The position numbers and the translations under genes were made by a program. 58,807 bases of DNA from Pseudomonas helleri (lineage in GTDB: Bacteria > Pseudomonadota > Gammaproteobacteria > Pseudomonadales > Pseudomonadaceae): positions 1 through 58,807 of the forward strand of contig NZ_WIWC01000031.1 in the NCBI RefSeq assembly GCF_009600315.1, written 5' to 3'. The notes under the pieces are model-generated. The model did not search any database. It had not been told where the DNA came from and saw only the letters and a list, made by a program, of their open reading frames with translations. This document shows positions 42,369 through 51,195 of this stretch, in pieces. Within the stretch, counting starts at the first letter, position 1, and the number at the start of each line of letters is the position of its first letter.

Positions 42369-42384
42369 CGGCATGGCTTGTGCA
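42369..42384 (+). promoter_or_regulatory. Candidate sigma-54 promoter
   Basis: CGGCATGGCTTGTGCA keeps GG and GC at sigma-54 spacing and shares GGCATG-N5-TGC with the promoters at 39755 and 58292. Predicted start is near 42396, about 23 bp before the gene at 42419. Confidence 0.5.
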
Positions 42385-42418
42385 ATAGCCTTATTCCCGG
42401 ACTTTAGGCAGCAAGCCC

Positions 42419-44053
42419 ATGCGTGAAATCTCCCCTTTTATCTGTCTCGCTGCGCTGTGCGGCGTCTTAAGTGGCTGTGGTCAAGACACCTCGACAGTGG
42501 CGCGCAGCGATAAACCCGTCAGCGGCGGCACCTTGATCTACGCCACGGACCGCGAACCAACCTGCCTTGACCCGCATGTATCCGGCGATATGCCGCAGGT
42601 GTTTATCGGCCAGCAGTACCTCGACTCGCTGGTCTCCATGGACGAGCAGGGGCAAATAGGGCCATGGCTGGCCGAGCGTTGGGAGGTCTCGGCGGACGGT
42701 CTGAGCTACACCTTCCATTTGCGCAAGGATGTGCGCTTCACCGACGGCACACCGTTCAATGCGGCGGCGGTCAAAGCCAACCTTGATCACATGGCCAACC
42801 CGAAAACCCAGTCGAGTACGGCGGGCGGTTATATCCGCCAATACCGCAGCACCGACGTGCTGGATGACTCGACGGCCGTGGTGCATCTGGCCACGCCTTA
42901 TGCGGCTTTTCTGGAGGTATTGGCACAAGGTTTTCTGGGCATCGAATCGCCCACGGCCTTGCTCCGTTCCCGTGATGAAAACTGCGAAAGCCCGGTGGGC
43001 AGCGGCCCGTTCAAAATCGTCAAGTGGGACCGTCAAAGTCAGGTAGAGCTGGTGCGCAACCCGGATTACAACTGGGCGCCACCCACGGCCAAACACCAAG
43101 GCCCAGCCTGGCTGGAACGCATCGTGTGGAAGTTTATTCAGGAGCCTTCCGTGCGTTTCGCCTCGCTGCAAGCGGGGGAGGTGGATGTGATCGAGGCGCT
43201 GCCCCCCGAGTCCCACGAGGCCGCACGGCGCAACCCCGACTTGAATGTGATCGTCGCCCTGCGACCGGGCAACCCCACCAACGGCACGCTGAATATCACC
43301 CGCGCGCCGTTCGATGACGTCAAAGTGCGTGAAGCTTTTGTGCGTAGCGCAGATGTCGAAGGCGCGTTGAAAAGCGTGTACTTCAACGAGTTCCCCCGTG
43401 CGGGCGGGCCACTGAGTTCGGCCACGCGATTTTACAGCCCGGACTTTCAGCACGCGCAGGATTACGACCCGGCGCGGGCCGCGCAATTGCTCGACGACAG
43501 CGGCTGGACCGGACGCGATGCCGAGGGCTATCGCACCCGTGACGGCAAACGGCTGCAAGTGCATGTGGTGATGGGCAACCGCACGCCGCCCTCCGAATAC
43601 ACCCTCTGGGAGCAGGTTCAGGCCACCACCCGCAAGGCCGGTTTCGACATGATCGTCGAACAGATGAGCGATGTTCAGGCCACCCAGCGTCAAGCGGACT
43701 GGGATTACGACATTCGTCTGGGCTACTGGAACACCAACACCGCCGACGTGTTGCGGATCATTTTCGGCGCGGAGTTCGTGCAGCCCGCCGGTGTCGGTGG
43801 CTATCACCAGAACACTGCAGGGTTCGCCAACCCGGCCTTTGACGCCATCAACCAGCAAGCATTGGCGACCCAGAATGCCGATCAGCGCCGCGCCTTGTAT
43901 TACCAGGCGCAACAAATCGCTTCGCGCCAATACCTGCAACTGACCACCTACCCGCAAAGCTCGCGGCTGGGCATTTACAAAACCACTCAAGGGGTGCGGC
44001 TGGAGCCGTCTCTGGCGGTGACCTATCTGTATGACGCCTGGGTTAATAAATGA
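42419..44053 (+). CDS. ABC transporter substrate-binding lipoprotein (SBP_bac_5)
   Basis: A 544-residue periplasmic binding protein of the dipeptide/nickel/glutathione class. The signal and lipobox end at SGC (Cys20). Family signatures are GGTLIYATDREPTCLDPHVS, AERWEVSADGLSYTFHLRKD and the transit segment VGSGPFKIVKWDRQSQVELV. It captures the substrate for the permeases encoded next. In this cluster the ligand is likely an organosulfur compound or sulfur-containing peptide. Confidence 0.9.
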   Translation: MREISPFICLAALCGVLSGCGQDTSTVARSDKPVSGGTLIYATDREPTCLDPHVSGDMPQVFIGQQYLDSLVSMDEQGQIGPWLAERWEVSADGLSYTFHLRKDVRFTDGTPFNAAAVKANLDHMANPKTQSSTAGGYIRQYRSTDVLDDSTAVVHLATPYAAFLEVLAQGFLGIESPTALLRSRDENCESPVGSGPFKIVKWDRQSQVELVRNPDYNWAPPTAKHQGPAWLERIVWKFIQEPSVRFASLQAGEVDVIEALPPESHEAARRNPDLNVIVALRPGNPTNGTLNITRAPFDDVKVREAFVRSADVEGALKSVYFNEFPRAGGPLSSATRFYSPDFQHAQDYDPARAAQLLDDSGWTGRDAEGYRTRDGKRLQVHVVMGNRTPPSEYTLWEQVQATTRKAGFDMIVEQMSDVQATQRQADWDYDIRLGYWNTNTADVLRIIFGAEFVQPAGVGGYHQNTAGFANPAFDAINQQALATQNADQRRALYYQAQQIASRQYLQLTTYPQSSRLGIYKTTQGVRLEPSLAVTYLYDAWVNK

Positions 44054-44066
44054 GAAGGGTGAAGGC

Positions 44067-45047
44067 ATGAGCCAATTAACAGTCACACATCTGCGACGTG
44101 AACGATTGACGCTATTGGGGCGGCGCGCGGTCTGGCGGCTGGCTGGCGGGGTACTGGTGCTGTGGGCGGTGGCGACCCTGACGTTTTTTGCCTTGCGCCT
44201 GATGCCGGGTGATCCGGTGTTGGCCATTTTAGGCGGGCCGAGCGCCAACCCGACCGCCGAAACCATTGCCGAGGCGACACGCGAATACGGTCTGGACAAG
44301 CCGCTGGCAGTTCAGTACGTGCTGTATCTGGGGCGGCTGGTGCAGGGTGATCTGGGGGTGTCTTATTCCCAACACATGCCGGTGACCGGCGTGCTTGCCG
44401 ATCAATCCTGGGCCACTTTGCAACTGACCTTCACCTCGCTGCTGCTGGCCTGGCTGCTGGTCATGGTGTTGACCGTGCTGACAGCAGGGCGGCGTCGCTG
44501 GGTGGCCAATCTGGCTTCGCTGGCCGAAACCTTTGCGGCTGCCTTGCCGCATTTCTGGCTAGGGATTTTGCTGCTGTCGGTGTTCGCCTTCGGCCTGCGC
44601 TGGTTCCCGCCAGCGGGCAGCGATGGCTGGCGCACCTTGGTGTTACCGGCCGTGGCGCTGGCCATTCCACTGGCGGGTTTTATCGCTCAAGTCACCCGTG
44701 AGTCGCTGGAGCTGACGCTGGAGCAACCCTTTGTGTTGACCGCCCGCACGCGGGGCTTGAGCGACACCGCGGTGCGTTTCAAACACGCGCTGCGCCATGC
44801 CGTATTACCCGGTATTTCTTTGTCGGGCTGGGCCATCGGCGCATTGATCAGCGGCGCCGTGGTGATTGAAGTGATCTTTTCGCGCAAGGGCCTTGGCCGC
44901 CAGCTGTATCAGGCGGTGCAGGCGCAAGACTTGCCGTTGACCATCGGCATCAGTCTGGTGGTTGCCGCGGTGTACGTACTGGCCAACATTCTGATCGACC
45001 TGCTGTACCTGTGGGTCGACCCTCGCCAACAGGGGAAAACCGCATGA
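44067..45047 (+). CDS. ABC transporter permease (DppB type)
   Basis: A 326-residue inner-membrane permease. The N-terminal region LTFFALRLMPGDPVLAILGG is the DppB/OppB hallmark. The cytoplasmic EAA loop is KHALRHAVLPGISLSGWAIG with the conserved G. Six helices are predicted. GAAGG precedes the ATG at 44067. Its stop codon overlaps the next permease start (ATGA). Confidence 0.9.
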   Translation: MSQLTVTHLRRERLTLLGRRAVWRLAGGVLVLWAVATLTFFALRLMPGDPVLAILGGPSANPTAETIAEATREYGLDKPLAVQYVLYLGRLVQGDLGVSYSQHMPVTGVLADQSWATLQLTFTSLLLAWLLVMVLTVLTAGRRRWVANLASLAETFAAALPHFWLGILLLSVFAFGLRWFPPAGSDGWRTLVLPAVALAIPLAGFIAQVTRESLELTLEQPFVLTARTRGLSDTAVRFKHALRHAVLPGISLSGWAIGALISGAVVIEVIFSRKGLGRQLYQAVQAQDLPLTIGISLVVAAVYVLANILIDLLYLWVDPRQQGKTA

Positions 45048-45907
45048 GTGCACTGACGATGGAAACGACGCTGCCCGCGATCCGGGTTCAGCGCACTGCG
45101 CGCCCGATCCGTCTTGGGCCTTGGTTGGCCGTGGGTTTTCTGGGCTTTCTGATCATTGCGGCACTGCTGCCCGGCGTATTTGCCCACAGCGATCCTCTGG
45201 CCATTGTGCCGCAGGATGCTTTTCACCCGCCCGGCTGGGCGCACTGGTTCGGCACCGATCAATCGGGGCGGGATATTTTTTCGCGGGTCATTTACGGCAC
45301 GCGCCAGTCGCTGTTTATCGGTCTGGCCGCGACGGCCTTGGCCATGAGCATCGCGATTGTGCTGGGGCTGCTGGGCGGCTTGGGCGGCGCCCGTCTGGAT
45401 CGTGGTGTCGGCTGGTTGCTGGAAGTGCTGTTTGCGTTCCCGAGTCTGGTGCTGGCGCTGCTGTTTGTGGCGGTGTTCGGCAGCGGCGTCGGGCCGTTGA
45501 TCATCGCCACCGGACTGGGCGGCGCCCCCGGTTATGCGCGCATGGTGCGCGGTCAGGTGCTGGCGGTGCGCAATGCCGGGTACATCGAAGCGGCGGTGGC
45601 GCTGGGTCACTCGCGGCGGCGGATCATCCTGCGTCAACTGTTACCCAACGCCATGCGCCCGCTGATCGTGACGCTGACCATGGGCGTCGGTCAGGCCATT
45701 GTCTGGGCCTCGGCCCTGAGCTTTCTGGGGCTGGGCGCCCGTCCGCCCGCGCCCGAGTGGGGCACGATGCTGTCGATGGGCCGTGACTTTATCGCCAATG
45801 CCTGGTGGCTGACCTTCTTTCCGGGGCTGTTCATCGTACTCACCACGCTGTCGACCACCGTCGCTGGCCGTTACCTGCAACAACGTCTGGAGGGGCGTCT
45901 TTCATGA
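45044..45907 (+). CDS. ABC transporter permease (DppC type)
   Basis: A 287-residue permease partner. The N-terminal DppC features are present: HWFGTDQSGRDIFSRVIYGT just after the first helix. The EAA loop is EAAVALGHSRRRIILRQLLPN. The start at 45044 overlaps the previous stop, and its own stop overlaps the ATPase start at 45904, so the three genes are translationally coupled. Confidence 0.92.
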   Translation: MSALTMETTLPAIRVQRTARPIRLGPWLAVGFLGFLIIAALLPGVFAHSDPLAIVPQDAFHPPGWAHWFGTDQSGRDIFSRVIYGTRQSLFIGLAATALAMSIAIVLGLLGGLGGARLDRGVGWLLEVLFAFPSLVLALLFVAVFGSGVGPLIIATGLGGAPGYARMVRGQVLAVRNAGYIEAAVALGHSRRRIILRQLLPNAMRPLIVTLTMGVGQAIVWASALSFLGLGARPPAPEWGTMLSMGRDFIANAWWLTFFPGLFIVLTTLSTTVAGRYLQQRLEGRLS

Positions 45908-47616
45908 GCGATAAACACTTGATCGTTGAAGGCCTGTCCATCGAGTTCGGTGGCCAGACCGTGGTGCAGAACCTGTCGTTTACCTTGGCGCCGGGCAAGA
46001 CACTGGCGCTGGTGGGGGAGTCCGGTTCCGGCAAAAGCGTGACCGCCCGCAGCCTCATCGGTCTGGCCGGTGCCGGAGCGCGGGTCACTGCGCGCACCTT
46101 GAGTTATGGCGGGCAGGATTTGCTCGGGTTGTCCGAACGTGGCTGGCGCGGGCTGCGCGGTAAGGGCATCGGTTTTGTCTTGCAGGATGCGCTGGTGTCG
46201 CTGGACCCTCTGCGTCCGGTCGGCAAGGAAATTCTCGAAGTGCTCAAGACCCACGGCTGGGGCGATCGTCGCCGCCGTGCGCAACGGGTGATCGAGCTGC
46301 TCGACACCGTGGGCGTACCCGACCCCGAACTGCGGGCCCGGCAACGTCCCGATCAACTCTCCGGCGGCCTGCGCCAACGTGCGCTGATCGCCAGTGCGCT
46401 GGCACTGGATCCCGGTCTGGTGATCGCCGATGAACCCACCACCGCGCTGGATGCCACCGTGCAGGCGCAGATCCTTCAGGTGCTGCAAGCCATCAAGGCC
46501 CGTGGCGATTCGCTGTTGATCATCAGCCATGACTTGGCGGTGGTCGCGCAACTGGCCGATGAGGTGCTGGTGCTGCGTCACGGCGTGGCGGTGGAACAAG
46601 GACCGATGCAACAGGTGCTGCGCAATCCGCGTCACGCCTACACCCGCGCCCTGCTCGACGCGGTGCCCGCCGAACATGCCCGTGGCACACGTTTGTCGCC
46701 GCAGCAGGGGACGCCCGTGGTGCAAGCGCGGCCATCGGTTGCCGGGGCCGTGCTGCTTAAAGCCACGGCGTTGGGCAAGCGCTATATCGGCCCTGATCAG
46801 CAGCCCCGGCAAGTGGTCGATGGCGTCAGTTTTGAACTGCGTGCAGGGCGCACACTGGGCATCGTTGGTGAGTCCGGTTCGGGCAAAACCACGGTCGCGC
46901 GTATCGTACTCGGCTTGCTGGAGCCGGACGCCGGGAAGGTGGAGTTTCTTGGGCAGGACTGGGCGGGCGCGGGACGCCAGCACGTGGACGAACAACAGCG
47001 GCGTGTGCGTCGGCGCGACATCAGTGTGATTTATCAAGACCCGTTGAGTTCCTTCGATCCGCGCTGGAGCGTGGGCCAGATTCTGGCGGATGCGCTGGAT
47101 GTGGCGGGCGTGACGGCGCCGCAACAGACGGCACGCATCCAGCAGTTGCTGGAACAAGTACGCCTGCCGACTGAACTGGCCACGCGTCGGCCGTTGCAAC
47201 TGTCGGGCGGTCAGCGCCAGCGCGTGGCCATTGCCCGGGCCATTGCCAGCAACCCGAAAGTGATTATTTGTGACGAGCCTGTGTCGGCGCTGGACGTGTC
47301 AGTGCAGGCGCAGGTGCTCGATCTGCTGGCGGATCTGCAAGCGAGTTTGGGACTGGCCTACCTGTTTATCTCCCACGATCTGGGGGTGATTCGCCACGTC
47401 AGCGATGAGGTGCTGGTGATGCGCCACGGCAAGGTGGTGGAAAGCGCCCCGGTGGAAACCTTGTTTGAACACCCGCAACACGACTACACCCGCCGCTTGC
47501 TGGGGGCGGTGCCGCGGCTGCCGGGTGCCGAAACGCCCTTGGTCGTGCCGCCGCTGGAAGCGGAAAACAGCGCCTGGCTGTTTGACGAATCGCAACTCTG
47601 GAAAATCGCCATTTAA
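45904..47616 (+). CDS. ABC transporter ATP-binding protein, fused DppD-DppF type
   Basis: A 570-residue protein with two ATPase domains. Domain 1 (about 1-255) has Walker A GESGSGKSV, signature LSGGLRQRA and Walker B LVIADEPT. Domain 2 (about 280-545) has GESGSGKTT, LSGGQRQRV and VIICDEPV. Such single-chain pairs are known in the glutathione and dipeptide importer group (GsiA, YejF). It powers the importer made by the three genes upstream. Confidence 0.93.
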   Translation: MSDKHLIVEGLSIEFGGQTVVQNLSFTLAPGKTLALVGESGSGKSVTARSLIGLAGAGARVTARTLSYGGQDLLGLSERGWRGLRGKGIGFVLQDALVSLDPLRPVGKEILEVLKTHGWGDRRRRAQRVIELLDTVGVPDPELRARQRPDQLSGGLRQRALIASALALDPGLVIADEPTTALDATVQAQILQVLQAIKARGDSLLIISHDLAVVAQLADEVLVLRHGVAVEQGPMQQVLRNPRHAYTRALLDAVPAEHARGTRLSPQQGTPVVQARPSVAGAVLLKATALGKRYIGPDQQPRQVVDGVSFELRAGRTLGIVGESGSGKTTVARIVLGLLEPDAGKVEFLGQDWAGAGRQHVDEQQRRVRRRDISVIYQDPLSSFDPRWSVGQILADALDVAGVTAPQQTARIQQLLEQVRLPTELATRRPLQLSGGQRQRVAIARAIASNPKVIICDEPVSALDVSVQAQVLDLLADLQASLGLAYLFISHDLGVIRHVSDEVLVMRHGKVVESAPVETLFEHPQHDYTRRLLGAVPRLPGAETPLVVPPLEAENSAWLFDESQLWKIAI

Positions 47617-47639
47617 GCGCTCACCCGCAAGGAACTGCC

Positions 47640-48848
47640 ATGAACAGATTATTTGCTGTCACTGAACATCCCGTCACTTCGGTGGCCGAACTCAATACCC
47701 TGGCCGACCGGCTCTTGCCGGATATTGGCCGGGGCGCCGCGCAACGTGAGCGTGATCGTCTGCTGCCGTTTGAGGCGGTGGCCCAGATTGCCAAGGCCGG
47801 TTTATTTACCACGCGCATTCCCGTCCGTTATGGCGGCAGCGGTGGCTCGGTCAAAGACGTGATTGCCTTGCTGATTCGCATCGCGTCCGTGGATTCCAAC
47901 GTCGCTCAGGCGTTGCGTCCCGGCTTCGGTTTTGTCGAAGGCTTGCTCGCTTCGCAAACTGACGATGCCGAAGCAGAGCGCGCCCGCTGGTTTGAGCGTT
48001 ACCTGCAAGGTGCGGTCATCGGCAATGCCGGCTGGGAAGTGGGCGGCGCCAATGGATCGATCAGTGCGCGCATCGTGCGCGACGGTGAGCACTATCGAGT
48101 GACGGGAAACAAGTATTACAGCACCGGCTCGCTATACGCCGATTGGGTCAGCGCGGTAGCACTGGACGAAGACGATCAGCCGGTGTCGTTTATTCTGCCG
48201 CGCCAGCGCCAGGGCCTGGAGTTGCTCGATGACTTTGACTCGATGGGGCAGCGCCTCACGGCCAGCGGCACGACACGGCTAAATAACGTACAGGTATTGG
48301 CCGAAGAAATTCGCACCCGCACGGTAGAAGAGGGCAAACGCACCATCGTCACCCCGTTTTTGCAGTTGTTTCTGGCGGCGGTGCAGGCGGGGATTGCGCG
48401 CAACGCCCTGAACGATGCAGTGGCCTTTGCCAACGAGCACGCGCGGCCGATCAAGCACAGCTCGGCCACCCGCTCGGTGGACGATCCCTACGTGGAACTC
48501 AGTGTGGGTGATATCTCGGCGCGCGCGTTCAGCGCTGAAGCGGTGGTGCTGCACGCCGCCGAGTCGATTGACCGGGCCTGGGCGGGCGGGCTTGATCCGT
48601 CATTGGTGGATCAGGCCGCAGTGGACGTTGCGCAGGCGCAATACATTGCCGCCGAATCGGCGCTCAAAGCGGCAGAGCTGGTGTTTGACGTGGGCGGTGC
48701 TTCCACGACCGGGCGTGCGCACAACCTGGATCGTCACTGGCGCAACGCACGCACGGTGGCCAATCACAACCCCCGTCACTGGAAAGCGGCAGCGGTTGGC
48801 AGTTGGCAGCTAAAAGGTACGCCGCCGCCTACGTCTGGGTTGTTTTAG
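47640..48848 (+). CDS. Acyl-CoA dehydrogenase-fold monooxygenase (DszC/SfnB-like)
   Basis: A 402-residue flavoprotein with acyl-CoA dehydrogenase fold. It resembles the DszC/SfnB group, which oxygenates sulfur compounds or acts in sulfur starvation. Visible are the N-terminal helical domain (RERDRLLPFEAVAQIAKAGL), the flavin region GGANGSISARIVRDGEHYRV followed by TGNKYYSTGS, and the C-terminal DVGGASTTGRAHNLDRHWRN. It lies 23 bp after the ATPase gene. Together with the DszA-type enzyme it could form a two-step desulfurisation pair. Confidence 0.85.
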   Translation: MNRLFAVTEHPVTSVAELNTLADRLLPDIGRGAAQRERDRLLPFEAVAQIAKAGLFTTRIPVRYGGSGGSVKDVIALLIRIASVDSNVAQALRPGFGFVEGLLASQTDDAEAERARWFERYLQGAVIGNAGWEVGGANGSISARIVRDGEHYRVTGNKYYSTGSLYADWVSAVALDEDDQPVSFILPRQRQGLELLDDFDSMGQRLTASGTTRLNNVQVLAEEIRTRTVEEGKRTIVTPFLQLFLAAVQAGIARNALNDAVAFANEHARPIKHSSATRSVDDPYVELSVGDISARAFSAEAVVLHAAESIDRAWAGGLDPSLVDQAAVDVAQAQYIAAESALKAAELVFDVGGASTTGRAHNLDRHWRNARTVANHNPRHWKAAAVGSWQLKGTPPPTSGLF

Positions 48849-48870
48849 GCGCCCTGTGCAGTAGGGATCA

Positions 48871-48893
48871 AGCCATTGCCACAATGGCTTTTT
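48871..48893 (+). terminator. Terminator of the sulfur-type operon
   Basis: AGCCATTG (48871-48878) pairs with CAATGGCT (48882-48889), loop CCA, followed by TTTTT. The remaining intergenic DNA to 49155 shows no gene; it should hold the vgrG promoter. Confidence 0.88.
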
Positions 48894-49155
48894 CTCCTAT
48901 TAATAAGGCGCCCGTGTGGATCGTGTGGGCATTCACGGGTTAACGTCTGCTGATTGTTTTTTACTTCCGGGCGTGCAGCGTGATTGCGTGGGCGAGCATG
49001 CCGCGCCCGTGGGGGCTACCCGGATTCCCACCGTCATTTCATCTCCAGCACCGAACAATCGGTAATACTTATTAGGAATCTTTCAGAATCCTCCTACACC
49101 CCCATCACCCCTCTATCCGTTAGCGTTCAGCCCTTTATTCAGGGAGGAACCCGGT

Positions 49156-51195
49156 ATGTCCACGTCAGCCCGTCAACACACCTTCAGCCTGCACATGCAA
49201 CACGTTCAACATGATTTCAAGGTGCTGGAGTTCTCGGGCGATGAGGCCATCAGCACGCCCTATGCTTTCACGATTGAACTGGTCAGCGAACAGGTCGGCA
49301 TTGACCTCGACACCCTGTTGGGCCACAGCGCTTTTCTGGCCTTCGACAGTCAGGGCAGCGGTATTCACGGGCAGATATCGAGCATTGAGAAGGGCAGTCC
49401 CGGCAGTCGTCTGACGCGCTATAGCCTGACCTTGACTCCCCATCTGGCCAACCTGGTCCATCGCACCAACCACCGTATCTTTCAGAACCTGACGGTCCAG
49501 CAGATCATTGAACAACTGCTCGAAGAACACGGCATTTTCAACAATGCCTACGCCTTCGATGCCTTTTCGCCCTGTTTGCCTCGCGAATACTGCGTTCAGT
49601 ACGCCGAGTCCGACTTGGACTTTATTCAGCGCCTGTGTTTTGAAGAAGGCTTCCACTATTACTTCAAGCATTCACCTGACGGCCACACGCTGGTTTTCGG
49701 CGACAAACAGCAGGCATTTACTCCGCTGGAACATCCCACCCCTTACGTGCCCAATAACGGCATGGTCGCCGCCGAACCCTCAATCGACCACTTTCAGCTG
49801 AAGGTAAAAATCGGCACTAACCACATCGTGCGTCGCGACTACGACTTCCAGAAAGCCAGCCGAACGCTGGAGGCCGACAGCCATTGCGAGCGCAAGGACC
49901 GGGTACTTGAGGATTACAGCTACCCCGGCGGTTTCAAAGGGAAAGCCGACGGCGAACGGATTAGCCAGCGCACGCTGGAGCGTCACCAAAGCGGCCATCG
50001 GCAGGCCGGTGGCAGCAGCAATCAACCGCGCCTGTGCAGTGGCCACTTTCTGACCCTGAGCGAGCATAAAAACACCTCCTGGAATGGCCGCTGGTTGCTG
50101 ACCCAGGTTCACCATGAAGGCAAACAGCCGCAAGTGCTGGAAGAACAGGGCCGCCCCCGCCAGCCTGCGCAGCCTGATGAATTTATTCAGGGCTATCGCA
50201 ACACCTTCGAGGGTATCCCCGAAGTGATCACTTACCGCCCGCAAAAGGTCTACCCCAAGCCGCGCATCATGGGCAGCCAGACCGCCCGCGTCACCGGGCC
50301 GGTGGGCGAAGAGATCCATTGCGATGAATTCGGGCGGGTCCGCGTCAAGTTTCATTGGGATCGCAGCGACCTCAACAACGAGCAAAGCAGTTGCTGGATC
50401 AGGGTGTCGTCCAGTTGGGCCGGGGATGGCTATGGCGCTGTGACCATTCCCAGAGTCGGCATGGAAGTGCTGGTGGAATACATCAACGCAGACCCGGATT
50501 TCCCGGTCATTTTTGCGTGCGTACCAAATAGCCTCAACCCGGTCGCTCACGACTTGCCCGCCAATAAGACCCAAAGCGTGTTTCGTAGCCGCAGCAGCCC
50601 CGGTGGCAGCGGCTACAACGAACTGCGCATCGAAGACCGTCAGGGTCAGGAACTGATTTACCTGCACGCCCAGCGCGACCTGCAACAGCACATCAAAAAC
50701 GACAGCCGCGTGCAGATCGATGGCGCCAGCGAAACCCGGGTCACGGGCAACAGCGTGGTGGTGCTCAAGGCGCAGGAGCAACACACCGTCACGGGTGATC
50801 GCAAAGTGCAGCTCAAGGCCAGCGACCATTTGCAGGTGGCCACCAGCAGCCACACACGGGTGGGGCAACTACTGGCCGCTGAGGCCGGGCAAGAAGTGAG
50901 CATTCAAGCGGGTGCTCGTGTGGTGTTGGAAGCGGGGGCGAATATCACGTTGATGGCGGGTGGTCAGCATCTGGTGATTGGCGCCGGAGGCATTTTCAGC
51001 AGCACGCCGATTGTGCTGGGCGGTGCGCCAGTGCCGGGGACACCGGCGAGTCCGTTAGTGTCCGAAGGTGCGCAGTCGCTTTTCACGCCTTTTCAGCCCT
51101 ATTCATTGCTCAGGCAACGCAAAAACCTGCTTAAGGAACACGCCCTGTGCGCCATTTGTGAAGAGCAGTCGTCCACCCCGGAGCCCAACTCATGA
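49156..51195 (+). CDS. vgrG: Type VI secretion tip protein VgrG
   Basis: A 679-residue T6SS spike. The gp27-like head starts FSLHMQHVQHDFKVLEFSGD, with YCVQYAESDLDFIQRLCFEEG and FHYYFKH typical of VgrG. The gp5 OB-fold is VTGPVGEEIHCDEFGRVRVK, then FHWDR and SSCWIRVSSSWAGDGYG. A DUF2345-type beta region follows (GSETRVTGNSVVVLKAQEQ-like repeats). The last 60 residues (LLKEHALCAICEE) form an extension likely to dock the adaptor. GGAGGAA fixes the start. There are no T6SS structural genes here, so this is an orphan vgrG island. Confidence 0.95.
   Translation: MSTSARQHTFSLHMQHVQHDFKVLEFSGDEAISTPYAFTIELVSEQVGIDLDTLLGHSAFLAFDSQGSGIHGQISSIEKGSPGSRLTRYSLTLTPHLANLVHRTNHRIFQNLTVQQIIEQLLEEHGIFNNAYAFDAFSPCLPREYCVQYAESDLDFIQRLCFEEGFHYYFKHSPDGHTLVFGDKQQAFTPLEHPTPYVPNNGMVAAEPSIDHFQLKVKIGTNHIVRRDYDFQKASRTLEADSHCERKDRVLEDYSYPGGFKGKADGERISQRTLERHQSGHRQAGGSSNQPRLCSGHFLTLSEHKNTSWNGRWLLTQVHHEGKQPQVLEEQGRPRQPAQPDEFIQGYRNTFEGIPEVITYRPQKVYPKPRIMGSQTARVTGPVGEEIHCDEFGRVRVKFHWDRSDLNNEQSSCWIRVSSSWAGDGYGAVTIPRVGMEVLVEYINADPDFPVIFACVPNSLNPVAHDLPANKTQSVFRSRSSPGGSGYNELRIEDRQGQELIYLHAQRDLQQHIKNDSRVQIDGASETRVTGNSVVVLKAQEQHTVTGDRKVQLKASDHLQVATSSHTRVGQLLAAEAGQEVSIQAGARVVLEAGANITLMAGGQHLVIGAGGIFSSTPIVLGGAPVPGTPASPLVSEGAQSLFTPFQPYSLLRQRKNLLKEHALCAICEEQSSTPEPNS

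Noticed and set aside
42467..44299. Open frame of 610 codons on the minus strand opposite the ABC binding protein gene
   Set aside because: It is antisense to a clear SBP_bac_5 gene, has no family motif, and arises from the high-GC codon pattern of the plus strand.
45871..47199. Open frame of 442 codons on the minus strand opposite the ABC ATPase gene
   Set aside because: Antisense shadow of two intact ATPase domains; no ribosome site or family motif.
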